Counted from the first letter of the stretch, positions 1 through 7,678 are shown. The stretch is 21,322 nt of DNA from Ruminococcus sp. (GCA_003521625.1 DPHV01000006.1:1-21322); one strand, 5' to 3'. Program-made: numbers and translations. Notes: generated from the sequence alone by a model not told the origin.

Positions 1-41
1 CGGCACGCCGTGTCCCTACGACTGAAAATAAACGTTTCCTG

Positions 42-176
42 TATCGCCGTAGGGGACGGCATCCTTGACGTCCCGAAACGTTACCTATATATCAACTTAA
101 AATTCGGGCTACAATTTTCTCCAAACAAACTGACTTTTCCACTCGATTTGCGAGCCGAGGCACTCGGCTAAATTAT
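42..176 (+). repeat. Left copy of a dispersed intergenic repeat, inverted relative to the right copy
   Basis: Positions 42-60, 63-122 and 123-176 match the reverse complement of 21304-21322 (19 of 19), 21183-21242 (59 of 60) and 21129-21182 (48 of 54), counted by eye. The repeat contains small hairpins: GCCGT-AGGGG-ACGGC at 46-60 and GCCGAG-GCA-CTCGGC at 154-168. The stretch 12-20 (GTCCCTACG) is also nearly complementary to 48-57, so a larger fold is possible at the outer end. It has no coding potential. It lies downstream of trmB, 41 bases after which nothing else is seen. It could be a MITE-like or REP-like family; two copies alone cannot decide this. Confidence 0.85.
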
Positions 177-217
177 CGTTTAGTTACTGAAAACTGTTAA
201 TTTTACATTGTTAATTT

Positions 218-895
218 TTAATTGTCATTTGTTTTCTGCTTTGCAATCAGATATTTTATCTTTATTCCCTCTGCCGAGAACATTTTTTCGTGCTCGGTTT
301 CGATATTATCCTTTACGTCGCTGTTGTGCAAATCACATGTGAGATATGTTATCTCATATCCGCTCTGCTCAAAGTACTCAAGACTCTCATCAAAAAGCTC
401 GTCATCGTCGGTTTTGAAACGGATTTCAGCGTCCTTTTTCAGAAACTTCTTGTACATCTCAAGCTTTTTGTAGTAGGTAAGCCTGCGTTTTTTATGCTTC
501 GGGCGAGGCCACGGATTGCAGAAATTAATATAAAGCCTCTCAATTTCATCGTCTTCTGTGATGATTTTGTCGAGCTGTTCAACGTTGTAATTTACAAGCA
601 GAAGGTTTGTTATATCGTCCTGCGGTTTGCCGTTTTCCTCAAACAGCTTTACAATTGTACGTCTGCCTACGCCGAGCATATCAATTTTTATGTCGAGAGC
701 AATTATGTTCTTGTCGGGATTTTCAAGCGCAAGTCTGCCTGCAAATCCGCCCTTGCCGCAGCCTATTTCTAGGTAAAGCGGCTGTTCCTTTTTAAAAGCC
801 TTTTTCCACTGTCCCGTATGCTCCTCGGGATTTTTCACGAAGAAGTCGCACACTGAAAGCTCGGGCTCTGCCCATTTCTTTTTTCTTATTCTCAT
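218..895 (-). CDS. trmB: tRNA (guanine-N7-)-methyltransferase TrmB
   Basis: The enzyme transfers a methyl group from S-adenosylmethionine to N7 of guanine 46 in the variable loop of tRNA, in the cytoplasm. The 225-residue length is usual for the family. The SAM-binding motif LEIGCGKGGF sits near residues 42-51, and the family signature NFCNPWPRPKHKKRRLT is near 124-140, containing the PWPK/RxxH-type motif. The ATG start at 895 is preceded on the minus strand by a GAGGA ribosome binding site. The gene is the last of the leftward genes, 117 bases after nif3, and could be cotranscribed with it or have its own promoter. The left repeat begins 41 bases after its stop. Confidence 0.97.
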   Translation of the reverse strand: MRIRKKKWAEPELSVCDFFVKNPEEHTGQWKKAFKKEQPLYLEIGCGKGGFAGRLALENPDKNIIALDIKIDMLGVGRRTIVKLFEENGKPQDDITNLLLVNYNVEQLDKIITEDDEIERLYINFCNPWPRPKHKKRRLTYYKKLEMYKKFLKKDAEIRFKTDDDELFDESLEYFEQSGYEITYLTCDLHNSDVKDNIETEHEKMFSAEGIKIKYLIAKQKTNDN

Positions 896-1012
896 ATTTC
901 CTCATTCGCACCCATCAATCGGGCACACCACTACATATTGTTATTCATCGTATTATTATATCAAATAGTTACAAATTATGCAATAAATTTTTTATGATAT
1001 ATGAATATTCGG

Positions 1013-1771
1013 TTAAATAAATTTAATATTATCCGAATATGCTTTCGATTTTGTAAAAATAACGTCTGAAAAATTATCCGAAAGTTTATTAATCAGCGGT
1101 AAAATTACAATATCTTCACTTTTAAAATGTCCTGCGTCAATAATGTTCACGCCAAGCTCGTTTGCGACGTTTATTTCGTGGTGCTTTATCTCGCCTGTTA
1201 CAAGTACGTCTGCGCCGATTTGTGCCGCTGCAAAGATTTCCGAACCGCCTGAACCGGACGAAACGGCAACCTTTTTAACGCATTTTTTAACGTCTGTATA
1301 GCGAAGTCCGTTGCAGTTAAGTGACGCTTTTACGTTATCGGCAAAGGCTTTCATCTCGGTTTCCTCTTCAAGCTCGCCGACAAACAGGCACTCGCCCTTG
1401 TCGCTTTTTACAACATTTTTTGCTCCTATTGCATTTGCAAGGCAGAGATTTACTCCGAAGTCCTCGCTTAAATCGAGGTTTGTGTGCATACAGAGCGCAG
1501 AAATTCCGTGCCTTGCAAGGAGATACGGAACACTGTTTGTATCAAGCCTTTTTATCGGATTGAAAATAACAGGGTGGTGACTTATAATCAGCTCACAGCC
1601 AAGCTTTTGCGCCTCGTTTACAACTTCACAAGTAATGTCAAGCGATACAAGCACCTTTGCCACCGTTGCATTTTTATCACCGACAAGAAGTCCTACGTTA
1701 TCAAAATCCATTGCGCTTTCGGTCGGCGCAAAGCTTTCAAAAAAATCATAAATATCATTAATCGTTGTCAT
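1013..1771 (-). CDS. Nif3-like dinuclear metal center protein (DUF34, YqfO type)
   Basis: This is a NIF3/DUF34 family protein of 252 residues. Family members bind two metal ions and are often described as GTP cyclohydrolase I type 2-like, but their real role is poorly defined. Visible metal-ligand motifs are LIISHHPVIF, MHTNLD and, near the C terminus, AGHFKSED. The length fits the short form without the inserted CutA-like domain. The open frame extends upstream to 1939, but the conserved N terminus MTTINDIYDFFES starts at the ATG at 1771, so that start is chosen. It then overlaps the end of trmK by 14 bases, indicating translational coupling. The trmK-nif3 pairing is also known in Bacillus (yqfN-yqfO). 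Confidence 0.95.
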   Translation of the reverse strand: MTTINDIYDFFESFAPTESAMDFDNVGLLVGDKNATVAKVLVSLDITCEVVNEAQKLGCELIISHHPVIFNPIKRLDTNSVPYLLARHGISALCMHTNLDLSEDFGVNLCLANAIGAKNVVKSDKGECLFVGELEEETEMKAFADNVKASLNCNGLRYTDVKKCVKKVAVSSGSGGSEIFAAAQIGADVLVTGEIKHHEINVANELGVNIIDAGHFKSEDIVILPLINKLSDNFSDVIFTKSKAYSDNIKFI

Positions 1772-2426
1772 AAATTTTCTCCCGTATCTTATCTGCAAGC
1801 ACAGCAAAGCGCACATCTCCGACAGCTTGTTTTGAAAGTCTGTTAAGATGACCTTCAACAAAGCGAAGATGCGTTTCATTACTCTTGGGCGAAAGCTCGC
1901 CGAGGTAGCAGTACAGCTCGTCGGCACTGTGCTTTTCACCGCTGTATTTTACAAGTAGCACCGTATAGCACTTTCCCGACGCTACACAGCAGTCCTGTTT
2001 AAGAATTTTAAAGCCGTTTTCGCACAGCCACGCAATGAGCTCCTCGCTCTTTGTCATAGGCTGTAAAATAAAACGCTTTGAGCTGTCGGTTGCAAAGGAA
2101 CACTCGGAGAGGATTTTTGCAATCAGCTCACCGCCCATTCCTGCAATGACAATATCGTCGGCTTGATCGGATTTTATTTCTTTAAGTCCGTCGCTTAAGC
2201 GTGTTTCTATTCTGTCGCTCATTCCCGATTCGATAATCGTGCTCTGTCCACGCTTGAGAGGCTCGGGATTTATGTCGGTGGCAACCGCAAAGGGGCATCT
2301 GCCAATATGGCACAGCCACACGGGTAAATACGCATGGTCTGTGCCGATGTCAGCAAGCTTTGCTCCGCTGCGGACAAAGTCTGCACAGAGCTTTAGTCGA
2401 TTATCGAGCTGTGACGAAGTACTCAT
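1758..2426 (-). CDS. trmK: tRNA (adenine-22-N1)-methyltransferase TrmK
   Basis: This SAM-dependent enzyme methylates N1 of adenine 22 in the D-arm of tRNA. It has 222 residues, normal for the family. The N-terminal LADIGTDHAYLP at about residues 20-31 is the characteristic SAM-binding motif, and VIAGMGGELIAKIL near the middle is the family's catalytic-pocket motif. The ATG at 2426 overlaps the stop of the DUF1858 gene by four bases (ATGA), and the 3' end overlaps nif3, so the three genes form one translationally coupled unit. In many Firmicutes the gene follows sigA; here rpoD/sigA is absent and a redox-type small protein takes that place. Confidence 0.95.
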   Translation of the reverse strand: MSTSSQLDNRLKLCADFVRSGAKLADIGTDHAYLPVWLCHIGRCPFAVATDINPEPLKRGQSTIIESGMSDRIETRLSDGLKEIKSDQADDIVIAGMGGELIAKILSECSFATDSSKRFILQPMTKSEELIAWLCENGFKILKQDCCVASGKCYTVLLVKYSGEKHSADELYCYLGELSPKSNETHLRFVEGHLNRLSKQAVGDVRFAVLADKIREKIYDND

Positions 2427-2620
2427 TCGCCTACAGCTTCATTGAGAGAGTCAATCAGTGCGTCAACGTCTGCGCCGTGCACCATACAAGCCTCTTCAAT
2501 TGTTTCTCCTCTTGAAGCAGGACAGCCGAGGCAGTGCATACCTATGCTGAAGAAAAGCTCTGCTGTTTCGGGGTGCTTGTCGAGAACGTCACCGATGATT
2601 GAATTTTTAGTTATAGCCAT
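2423..2620 (-). CDS. DUF1858 small CxxC protein
   Basis: This 65-residue protein matches the DUF1858 pattern (N-terminal-type domain also annotated as hybrid-cluster protein-associated redox disulfide domain). Visible features are the opening TKNSIIGDVLDKHPETAELF, the motif GMHCLGCPASRGETIEEACMVHG with a CxxC pair at about residues 30 and 33, and a C-terminal helix. The domain is small and soluble, and its biochemical role is not established. The start at 2620 has a strong GGAGG site seven to eight bases upstream. The stop overlaps the trmK start by four bases. An RNA hairpin and a candidate promoter lie just upstream. Confidence 0.9.
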   Translation of the reverse strand: MAITKNSIIGDVLDKHPETAELFFSIGMHCLGCPASRGETIEEACMVHGADVDALIDSLNEAVGE

Positions 2621-2650
2621 AATTTTTACCTCCGATGTTTTATTTAAATC

Positions 2651-2668
2651 CTTGCAGAAAACTGCAAG
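2651..2668 (-). other. Short hairpin in the DUF1858 leader
   Basis: CTTGCAG and CTGCAAG form a perfect 7-bp stem with a 4-base loop between the candidate -10 box and the ribosome binding site. It lacks a following U-run in the transcript, so it is not a terminator. It may stabilise the leader or serve as a binding site. Function is unknown. Confidence 0.4.
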
Positions 2669-2684
2669 TTCAAGGTTATTATTT

Positions 2685-2712
2685 ATTATACCATAAAAAT
2701 ATAATATTTAAA
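2685..2712 (-). promoter_or_regulatory. Candidate sigma-A type promoter for DUF1858-trmK-nif3
   Basis: On the minus strand a consensus -10 TATAAT (2685-2690) is preceded after 16 bases by a weak -35 TTTAAA (2707-2712). It lies in the 96-base gap between the comM stop and the DUF1858 start. The region is very AT-rich, so chance matches are likely. Confidence 0.45.
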
Positions 2713-2716
2713 AGAA

Positions 2717-4249
2717 TTAATTTGACGACCAGTATTTTCTGTCAAGGCTTCTGTACTGTACGGCTTCGAGAACGTGCTCGGAACGGATTACCTCTGACTG
2801 CTCCAAATCTGCAATCGTACGTGCAACCTTTAAAACTCTGTCATACGCCCTTGCGGTAAGTCCGAGGCTTTCGAATGCATCTTTCAGCGTCTTTTCAGCC
2901 GCTTTGTCGATTATGCAGGCTTTTTCAAACTGTTCTGCGTTGATTTTTGCATTGCATAGCGTTGAACTGCCCTTAAAACGTTCACGCTGAATTTTCCTTG
3001 CACCGTCAACACGCTTTTTGATTTCAGCCGAGCTTTCGGTTATTTCAGAGCTTCGAAGCTCGTCAAATTTTACGGGCGGCACTTCAACGTGGATGTCAAA
3101 TCGGTCAAGCAATGGCCCCGAAATTCTGTTCAGATAACGCTTTATTTTTACGTCCGAACAGGTACAGCGGTTTGTTCCGTCGCCGTAATAACCGCAAGGA
3201 CAGGGATTCATAGCCGCAACTACCATAATTGAACAGGGGTATGTACAATTCTGCCCCGAACGAGAAATCGTAATCTGCGAATCCTCAATCGGCTGTCTTA
3301 AAACCTCAAGCACGTTGCGTGAAAATTCGGGCAGTTCGTCAAGGAAAAGAACACCGTTGTGCGCAAGCGAAACCTCGCCCGGTTTAATTGTGCCTGTTCC
3401 TCCTCCGCCAAGACCGACAGCTGTTACCGTATGGTGAGGCGAGCGGAAAGGCCGTGTTTCAACAAGTCCGTCAATATGCAGTGTGCCTGCGATTGAGTGG
3501 ATTTTTGTAGTTTCAATCATTTCATCAAACGTCATATCGGGCAGAATTGACGGCAGACGTTTTGCAAGCATACTCTTGCCCGAGCCGGGAGGACCGATAA
3601 GCAGAATATTGTGACCTCCTGCGGCGGCAATTTCAAGCGCACGCTTTGCCTCAAACTGCCCCTTTACCTGCGAAAAATCAGGAATAAAACCTTCCGAATG
3701 TTCGGGATTATGGGCTTTCGGCGTTGCAGGAGGCATACTATCCTGACCGTTGAGAATATTTTTAAGCTGTACTATTTCTCTGACGGGATAAACCTCTATT
3801 CCGTCAACAACCGACGCCTCGCTGACGTTTTCGACAGGGACAAAAATCTTCTTGACTTTGCACTCCCTAGCCTTAATCACCATTGGCAGAACGCCGTTAA
3901 TGCTCCTCGTTTCACCGCCGAGCGAAAGCTCACCGATAAAGGCACAATCGGAAATATCGGTTACAATCTGCCCTGTAAGCTTGAGCAGTGCTACGCAAAT
4001 CGGCAAATCATAAATCGGGCCTTCCTTTTTGATGTCGGCAGGAGCAAGGTTGAGAATTATATGCGATGATGGGAGATTAAAACCGCAGTTCTTGAGCGCA
4101 CTTTTAACTCTGTCACGGCTTTCACGAACAGCAACGTCCGGAAGTCCTACCATATCAAAGCCGGGCAAACCGCCTTGCATTGAGGCTTCAATTTCCACCT
4201 TGTATCCATCCATTCCGTTTATTCCGAAACTGTTGCACCGAACAACCAT
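2717..4249 (-). CDS. comM: ComM/YifB family Mg chelatase-like AAA+ ATPase
   Basis: ComM is a hexameric AAA+ helicase that promotes branch migration during integration of incoming DNA in naturally transforming bacteria; in Clostridia it is widely conserved without shown competence. The 510-residue length is typical. The N-terminal ChlI-like domain (about residues 20-145) has a Lon-protease-like fold. The ATPase core shows Walker A GPPGSGKS near residue 218, Walker B VLFLDELPEF near 300, and the family motif NPCPCGYYGD followed by RCTCS near 345-365. The Mg_chelatase C-terminal domain ends LDRKYWSSN. The ATG at 4249 follows a GGGGAG site. It is transcribed divergently from the sigma factor gene from a good promoter. 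Confidence 0.96.
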   Translation of the reverse strand: MVVRCNSFGINGMDGYKVEIEASMQGGLPGFDMVGLPDVAVRESRDRVKSALKNCGFNLPSSHIILNLAPADIKKEGPIYDLPICVALLKLTGQIVTDISDCAFIGELSLGGETRSINGVLPMVIKARECKVKKIFVPVENVSEASVVDGIEVYPVREIVQLKNILNGQDSMPPATPKAHNPEHSEGFIPDFSQVKGQFEAKRALEIAAAGGHNILLIGPPGSGKSMLAKRLPSILPDMTFDEMIETTKIHSIAGTLHIDGLVETRPFRSPHHTVTAVGLGGGGTGTIKPGEVSLAHNGVLFLDELPEFSRNVLEVLRQPIEDSQITISRSGQNCTYPCSIMVVAAMNPCPCGYYGDGTNRCTCSDVKIKRYLNRISGPLLDRFDIHVEVPPVKFDELRSSEITESSAEIKKRVDGARKIQRERFKGSSTLCNAKINAEQFEKACIIDKAAEKTLKDAFESLGLTARAYDRVLKVARTIADLEQSEVIRSEHVLEAVQYRSLDRKYWSSN

Positions 4250-4283
4250 AATTTGCCTGCTCCCCTTTAAAATCTTTTATAAA

Positions 4284-4312
4284 ATTATACCATTTCAAGT
4301 TATATTTTACAA
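4284..4312 (-). promoter_or_regulatory. Sigma-A type promoter for comM
   Basis: On the minus strand TTGTAA (4307-4312) and TATAAT (4284-4289) are separated by 17 bases, a near-consensus housekeeping promoter. The transcript would have a leader of about 30 bases before the comM ATG. Confidence 0.65.
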
Positions 4313-4407
4313 GTACGGTTGTGCCATTTTTTCGACAAAATCTTATCTATTTTGCATAAATTTTATTATCTTTATAATGCAATTTTACAGAAAATACAAA
4401 CGTGCCG

Positions 4408-4436
4408 TTGACATTCTGCACTTTTTGTACTATATT
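4408..4436 (+). promoter_or_regulatory. Sigma-A type promoter for the sigma factor gene
   Basis: A perfect -35 TTGACA (4408-4413), a 17-base spacer and -10 TATATT (4431-4436) lie 36 bases before the sigma factor start, leaving a leader of about 30 bases with an AGAGGTGA ribosome binding site. Confidence 0.8.
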
Positions 4437-4472
4437 ATTATTTAGTAGATTAGTATTGTCAGAGGTGAGAAA

Positions 4473-5060
4473 ATGGGTGGAAGCACAAACTCCTACAATT
4501 CACTCGATGACAACACCCTTGCAAGGCTTTCAAAAAACGGAGATGACAATGCTTTTAACGAGCTTGCAATGCGCTATCTGAACACTATCAACTTTATTGC
4601 ACGAAAATATTCCGCAGAGGGATATGAACAGAATGATTTTGTTCAGGAAGGTTTGCTTGCACTTTTATATACCTGCCGCACCTTTGACGAAAACGGAAGC
4701 TCGGGCTTTAAAAACTATATGTCGGTTGTTGTTGAACGCAGATTCATTTCAATAATCCGCAAAAACAGTACGCAAAAGGCTGTTCCGAAGTCCGCTCTTG
4801 TTCAGCTTGACGATTTGGGCGATACGCTTGAAGATTTGTCGCAGACTCCCGAGGAGCTTCTTATGTGCCGTGAACACCTTAAAATGGTACTTGATAAGCT
4901 TAAGAATGTTCTTTCAAAGACCGAATTTGAGGTAGTTATGCTGTATGGAAACGGACTTGGCTACAAGGAGATTGCCAAAAAGCTGTCAATTTCCGAAAAA
5001 TCCGCTGACAATGCTCTGCAAAGAGCTCGCAGAAAAATCTGCAATATCAATATGTCCTGA
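4473..5060 (+). CDS. Sigma-70 family sigma factor, SigH-like
   Basis: This 195-residue protein directs RNA polymerase to a special promoter class. Region 2 runs from about residues 15 to 95 and includes NDFVQEGLLALLYTCRTFD, the core-binding and -10-reading part, with ERRFISIIRKNS in the 2.3/2.4 area. Region 4 is at the C terminus, with the helix-turn-helix GLGYKEIAKKLSISEKSADNALQRAR. Region 1 and region 3 are short or absent. The style (EGLLALLYTCRTFDENGSSGFKNYM) resembles SigH of Clostridia, the transition-state and early sporulation factor, more than ECF factors, but I cannot confirm this without alignment. No anti-sigma gene is adjacent. The zinc-ribbon gene follows after 67 bases without a terminator. 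Confidence 0.9.
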   Translation: MGGSTNSYNSLDDNTLARLSKNGDDNAFNELAMRYLNTINFIARKYSAEGYEQNDFVQEGLLALLYTCRTFDENGSSGFKNYMSVVVERRFISIIRKNSTQKAVPKSALVQLDDLGDTLEDLSQTPEELLMCREHLKMVLDKLKNVLSKTEFEVVMLYGNGLGYKEIAKKLSISEKSADNALQRARRKICNINMS

Positions 5061-5127
5061 ATAGTTTATGCGGTGCAACTCCGCACGGGGCGAAATTCTA
5101 ATTATGCCAAAAGAGAGGTAAAAACCA

Positions 5128-5409
5128 ATGTACGAAGACAAGACACTCATTTGCAAAGAATGTGGAAACGAATTTGTTTTCACCGCAGGCGAGCAGGAAT
5201 TTTACGCTGAAAAAGGTTTTGTAAATGAGCCGCAGCGTTGCAAGGAATGCAGACAGGCACGCAAGAACGCTGCTAAAGCAGAACGTCAGTATTTTGAAAC
5301 AACATGTGCTGAATGCGGCGGTCCTGCAAAGATTCCTTTCCAGCCTATGGAGGGCAAGAGCTATTACTGCAGCGATTGCTTCGCAAAGAGAAAATCAGCT
5401 GCTGAATAA
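5128..5409 (+). CDS. Double zinc-ribbon protein, function unknown
   Basis: This 93-residue protein has four CxxC pairs: Cys9/12 with Cys38/41, and Cys60/63 with Cys81/84, enough for two zinc ribbons. The first resembles the zinc-ribbon family seen as PF13451 (probable zinc-ribbon domain) with the EFYAEKGFVNEPQRCKECR pattern; the second (CAECGG..IPFQP..YYCSDCF) resembles the CxxCG ribbon common in small Firmicutes proteins. The middle is lysine/arginine-rich, suggesting nucleic acid or ribosome contact, which is inference. A GAGAGG site precedes the ATG. It lies downstream of the sigma factor and is followed by a terminator, so the two may be cotranscribed. Confidence 0.88.
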   Translation: MYEDKTLICKECGNEFVFTAGEQEFYAEKGFVNEPQRCKECRQARKNAAKAERQYFETTCAECGGPAKIPFQPMEGKSYYCSDCFAKRKSAAE

Positions 5410-5436
5410 TATACTTTATAATATTTTTGCACTGTA

Positions 5437-5470
5437 CACGGCAGGTTTTCGCTTGCCGTGTTTTCTTTTT
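5437..5470 (+). terminator. Rho-independent terminator after the zinc-ribbon gene
   Basis: CACGGCA (5437-5443) pairs with TGCCGTG (5454-5460), followed at once by TTTTCTTTTT. It lies 27 bases after the zinc-ribbon stop. Confidence 0.85.
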
Positions 5471-5472
5471 AT

Positions 5473-5510
5473 AAAAAATCATCCCATCACACTATGACGG
5501 GTGATGGGAT
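5473..5510 (-). terminator. Terminator of the ClC channel gene
   Basis: GTGATGGGAT (5501-5510) and ATCCCATCAC (5481-5490) form a perfect 10-bp stem with a 10-base loop. Read on the minus strand it is followed by a run of U (GATTTTTTAT). The stem includes the last codons and stop of the ClC gene, so terminator and coding sequence overlap. Confidence 0.8.
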
Positions 5511-6724
5511 GTATTTGTAAGAAAAGCTTTCGGCGTTCCGATAAATTTTGCCGCTATTGCCGAAAACAGCATAATTGGCATCAGCTTTATCGGAAAAACA
5601 ATCATTAACAGCAAGACCGTTGCGAGCGGTTTTTTCAGAGCGTGACCGACGAGCGCAGTAGTAACAATACCGGCGCAGAACACCATATCAATTCCAAAAA
5701 TCAGGCTCATAGCACAGCCAATGCAGATACCGCAGAAGATAATCGGGAAAAAGTGACCGCCCTTTAAACCTGAATCAATGCAGATATTCGTCAAAAGCAG
5801 CTTTGCAACAGCAATTGCGATAAGCATAACAGCGCCGATTGTTTCAGCGTCAGCCATTACCTCGCTAATCTGGTGCTCTCCCGAAAACATTGTAAGCGGC
5901 AGAATTGTTCCCGAGATTCCGAGGAGCAAGCCGCCTGCCGTTGCTCTTAAAACAGTATACTTCTTGAATTTCTTTTCAAGTGAAAATGTGAGCTTTTTGA
6001 AGATAAAATACAGGTAACCTGCCGCAATTCCGACAGCAGTCAGAGGAATTGCGTACAGATAATGCAAAAGCTCTATTTTCCCGATTTCAAGCTCCTCTAA
6101 TCCTGTTCTTCCTCCAAACAGCTTTCCGAGAAGGATAAACACGCCGAATGAGCTTAAAATTGCCGCAAGGTAGAGAACAATTTTTGATGTTCTCGGTAAA
6201 ACAACTTCTTTGTCGGACTCAATCGGCTCAATAAAACCGAACATCGGAGAATGGAAAATCGTACCCAGAGTTGCACTCAGCCCGATTTGCGTCAGCTCCT
6301 CAACCTCTTTGAAATACAGCTTAAGCTTGTCTCCTACCCAAGTGCACAGTCCGGCTATGACGCCTGTAAGTCCTGCCTCGGGACCTACGCTTGCTCCGAT
6401 TATCAGCGGAAACAGTGCCGAGCCGAGTGTAGAAAAAACATTGTTATAGGAGTATCTGCCGGTTGTTTTCACTCTGCCCATAACGGTGTTCAGTTCCTCG
6501 GGATAATCGCCGAATTTCTTTTTCCAAAGACCTATCAGCAGTCCGCCGACAAGGCATACGCAAAGGGTATATAGCGGAAAATCCAGCTTTGAGGGAGCAA
6601 AATCCCAGATAAACTCAATTCCGAGATTCATCAGTCTGATAAACGCCCAGATAATTGCTCCGACAATAGCACCGAGAATGACGGTATACAACAGAAACAA
6701 TACATTATTTTTGACCTTTTTCAA
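5492..6724 (-). CDS. ClC family anion channel/transporter
   Basis: This 410-residue integral membrane protein belongs to the voltage-gated chloride channel (ClC) family, which moves chloride, fluoride or related anions across the inner membrane. About ten or more hydrophobic helices are visible. The helix-F motif reads GASVGPEAG near residues 111-119, and the helix-N motif GLKGGHFFPI (GxFxP) lies near 330. At the place of the gating glutamate of the GREGP motif there is Val113, a change known to favour channel-like passive conduction in ClC-K proteins. There is no C-terminal CBS or TrkA-C domain. The start is TTG at 6724, with GGAGG seven bases upstream. It is divergent from the deacetylase gene and convergent with the zinc-ribbon gene. 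Confidence 0.92.
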   Translation of the reverse strand: MKKVKNNVLFLLYTVILGAIVGAIIWAFIRLMNLGIEFIWDFAPSKLDFPLYTLCVCLVGGLLIGLWKKKFGDYPEELNTVMGRVKTTGRYSYNNVFSTLGSALFPLIIGASVGPEAGLTGVIAGLCTWVGDKLKLYFKEVEELTQIGLSATLGTIFHSPMFGFIEPIESDKEVVLPRTSKIVLYLAAILSSFGVFILLGKLFGGRTGLEELEIGKIELLHYLYAIPLTAVGIAAGYLYFIFKKLTFSLEKKFKKYTVLRATAGGLLLGISGTILPLTMFSGEHQISEVMADAETIGAVMLIAIAVAKLLLTNICIDSGLKGGHFFPIIFCGICIGCAMSLIFGIDMVFCAGIVTTALVGHALKKPLATVLLLMIVFPIKLMPIMLFSAIAAKFIGTPKAFLTNTSHHPS

Positions 6725-6825
6725 TCCTCCACCTCCAGGTTTTTGTTATTGCTGTCATCATTATATACCATAATGAGTTGTATGAAAAGACAAAATTTTA
6801 AATAGATAGCCATTTTCAAATAACA

Positions 6826-6854
6826 TCATAAAATCCTTCTTCTTCACATACAAT
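6826..6854 (+). promoter_or_regulatory. Possible sporulation (sigma-E-like) promoter before the deacetylase
   Basis: CATACAAT (6847-6854) equals the Bacillus sigma-E -10 consensus CATACAnT, and TCATAAA (6826-6832) 14 bases upstream partly fits the -35 pattern KMATATT. The -10 ends only 17 bases before the ATG, so the leader would begin at the ribosome binding site; this is tight and lowers confidence. Confidence 0.3.
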
Positions 6855-6871
6855 GTATCGGAGGGGATTTT

Positions 6872-7678
6872 ATGCGTTTATTAATTCTTACGAAGCGCAG
6901 TCTTGTTTCACTGGGATTCTGCCTTTTAATCGGTGCGGCTACGGCGGCAATTGCAATAACTTCAACTGTAAGGGCGGTTCAGACCGCTTCTACTCCCCGT
7001 GAAATCCCCATTTACTATGTGGAAACCGACAAAAAGCAGGTTGCGCTTTCCTTTGACGCCGCATGGGGCAATGAACAAACCGATGATTTGCTTAAAATTC
7101 TTGATAAGTACAAGGTAAAGACGACGTTCTTCCTTGTCGGCGACTGGGTTGACAAATATCCCGAAAGTGTAAAGGAAATTGCCGACAAGGGGCACGATGT
7201 GGGAAATCACAGCGATACCCACCCGCATATGACGCAGATGTCAACTTCGGATATGACGGGGCAGATTCAGTCCTGCAACGAAAAAATCAAGAAAATTACC
7301 GGTAAAATGCCTACCTTGTTCCGTGCGCCCTACGGCGACTACAACAACGACGTTGTAAAGTCGGTCAACGGCTGTAATATGTACTGCGTTCAGTGGGACG
7401 TTGATTCTCTCGACTGGAAAGACCCCACTCCGGAGCAGATTACAAAAAACATTGTCGGCAAGCTAAAAGACGGCAGTATTATTCTTATGCACAACGGCGC
7501 AAAGAACACTCCCGAGGCACTGCCTATGGTAATTGAGGGTATCAAAGAAAAAGGCTATGAAATTGTTCCGATTTCAAAAATCCTTCTGAAAGGCGAATAC
7601 TACACAGACGTTGACGGCAAAATGTGCCCGAAACAAAGCTCATCAACTGCTCAACAAAGTACAACAGCAACACAATAA
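6872..7678 (+). CDS. Polysaccharide deacetylase (NodB domain), PdaB-like
   Basis: The 268-residue protein has an N-terminal hydrophobic segment (about residues 12-33) that acts as a signal peptide or membrane anchor, and then a NodB-type carbohydrate esterase 4 domain (about 50-240), which would remove acetyl groups from peptidoglycan or another cell-wall glycan. Motif 1 reads LSFDAAWG, with Asp62 as base but alanine where most family members have the metal-binding aspartate. Motif 2 is GNHSDTHPHM, with His113 and His117 as metal ligands. Motif 3 is FRAPYGDYN, motif 4 WDVDSLDWKD and motif 5 ILMHNG. The SFDAAWG form is typical of sporulation PdaB-like proteins of Clostridia. A GGAGGGG site precedes the ATG. 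The C terminus is a Ser/Thr/Gln-rich tail. Confidence 0.93.
   Translation: MRLLILTKRSLVSLGFCLLIGAATAAIAITSTVRAVQTASTPREIPIYYVETDKKQVALSFDAAWGNEQTDDLLKILDKYKVKTTFFLVGDWVDKYPESVKEIADKGHDVGNHSDTHPHMTQMSTSDMTGQIQSCNEKIKKITGKMPTLFRAPYGDYNNDVVKSVNGCNMYCVQWDVDSLDWKDPTPEQITKNIVGKLKDGSIILMHNGAKNTPEALPMVIEGIKEKGYEIVPISKILLKGEYYTDVDGKMCPKQSSSTAQQSTTATQ

Noticed and set aside
290..772. Open frame of 160 codons on the plus strand
   Set aside because: It lies opposite trmB, whose motifs are clear, and shows no family features or ribosome binding site.
1005..1040. Terminator after nif3 (ATATTCGG/CCGAATAT)
   Set aside because: The 8-bp AT-rich stem has a 20-base loop and no direct U-run, so it is not convincing; trmB may be in the same transcript.
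1772..1939. N-terminal extension of the Nif3-like protein
   Set aside because: The frame is open upstream, but it runs antiparallel to nothing and overlaps trmK in another frame; the conserved N terminus starts at the ATG at 1771.
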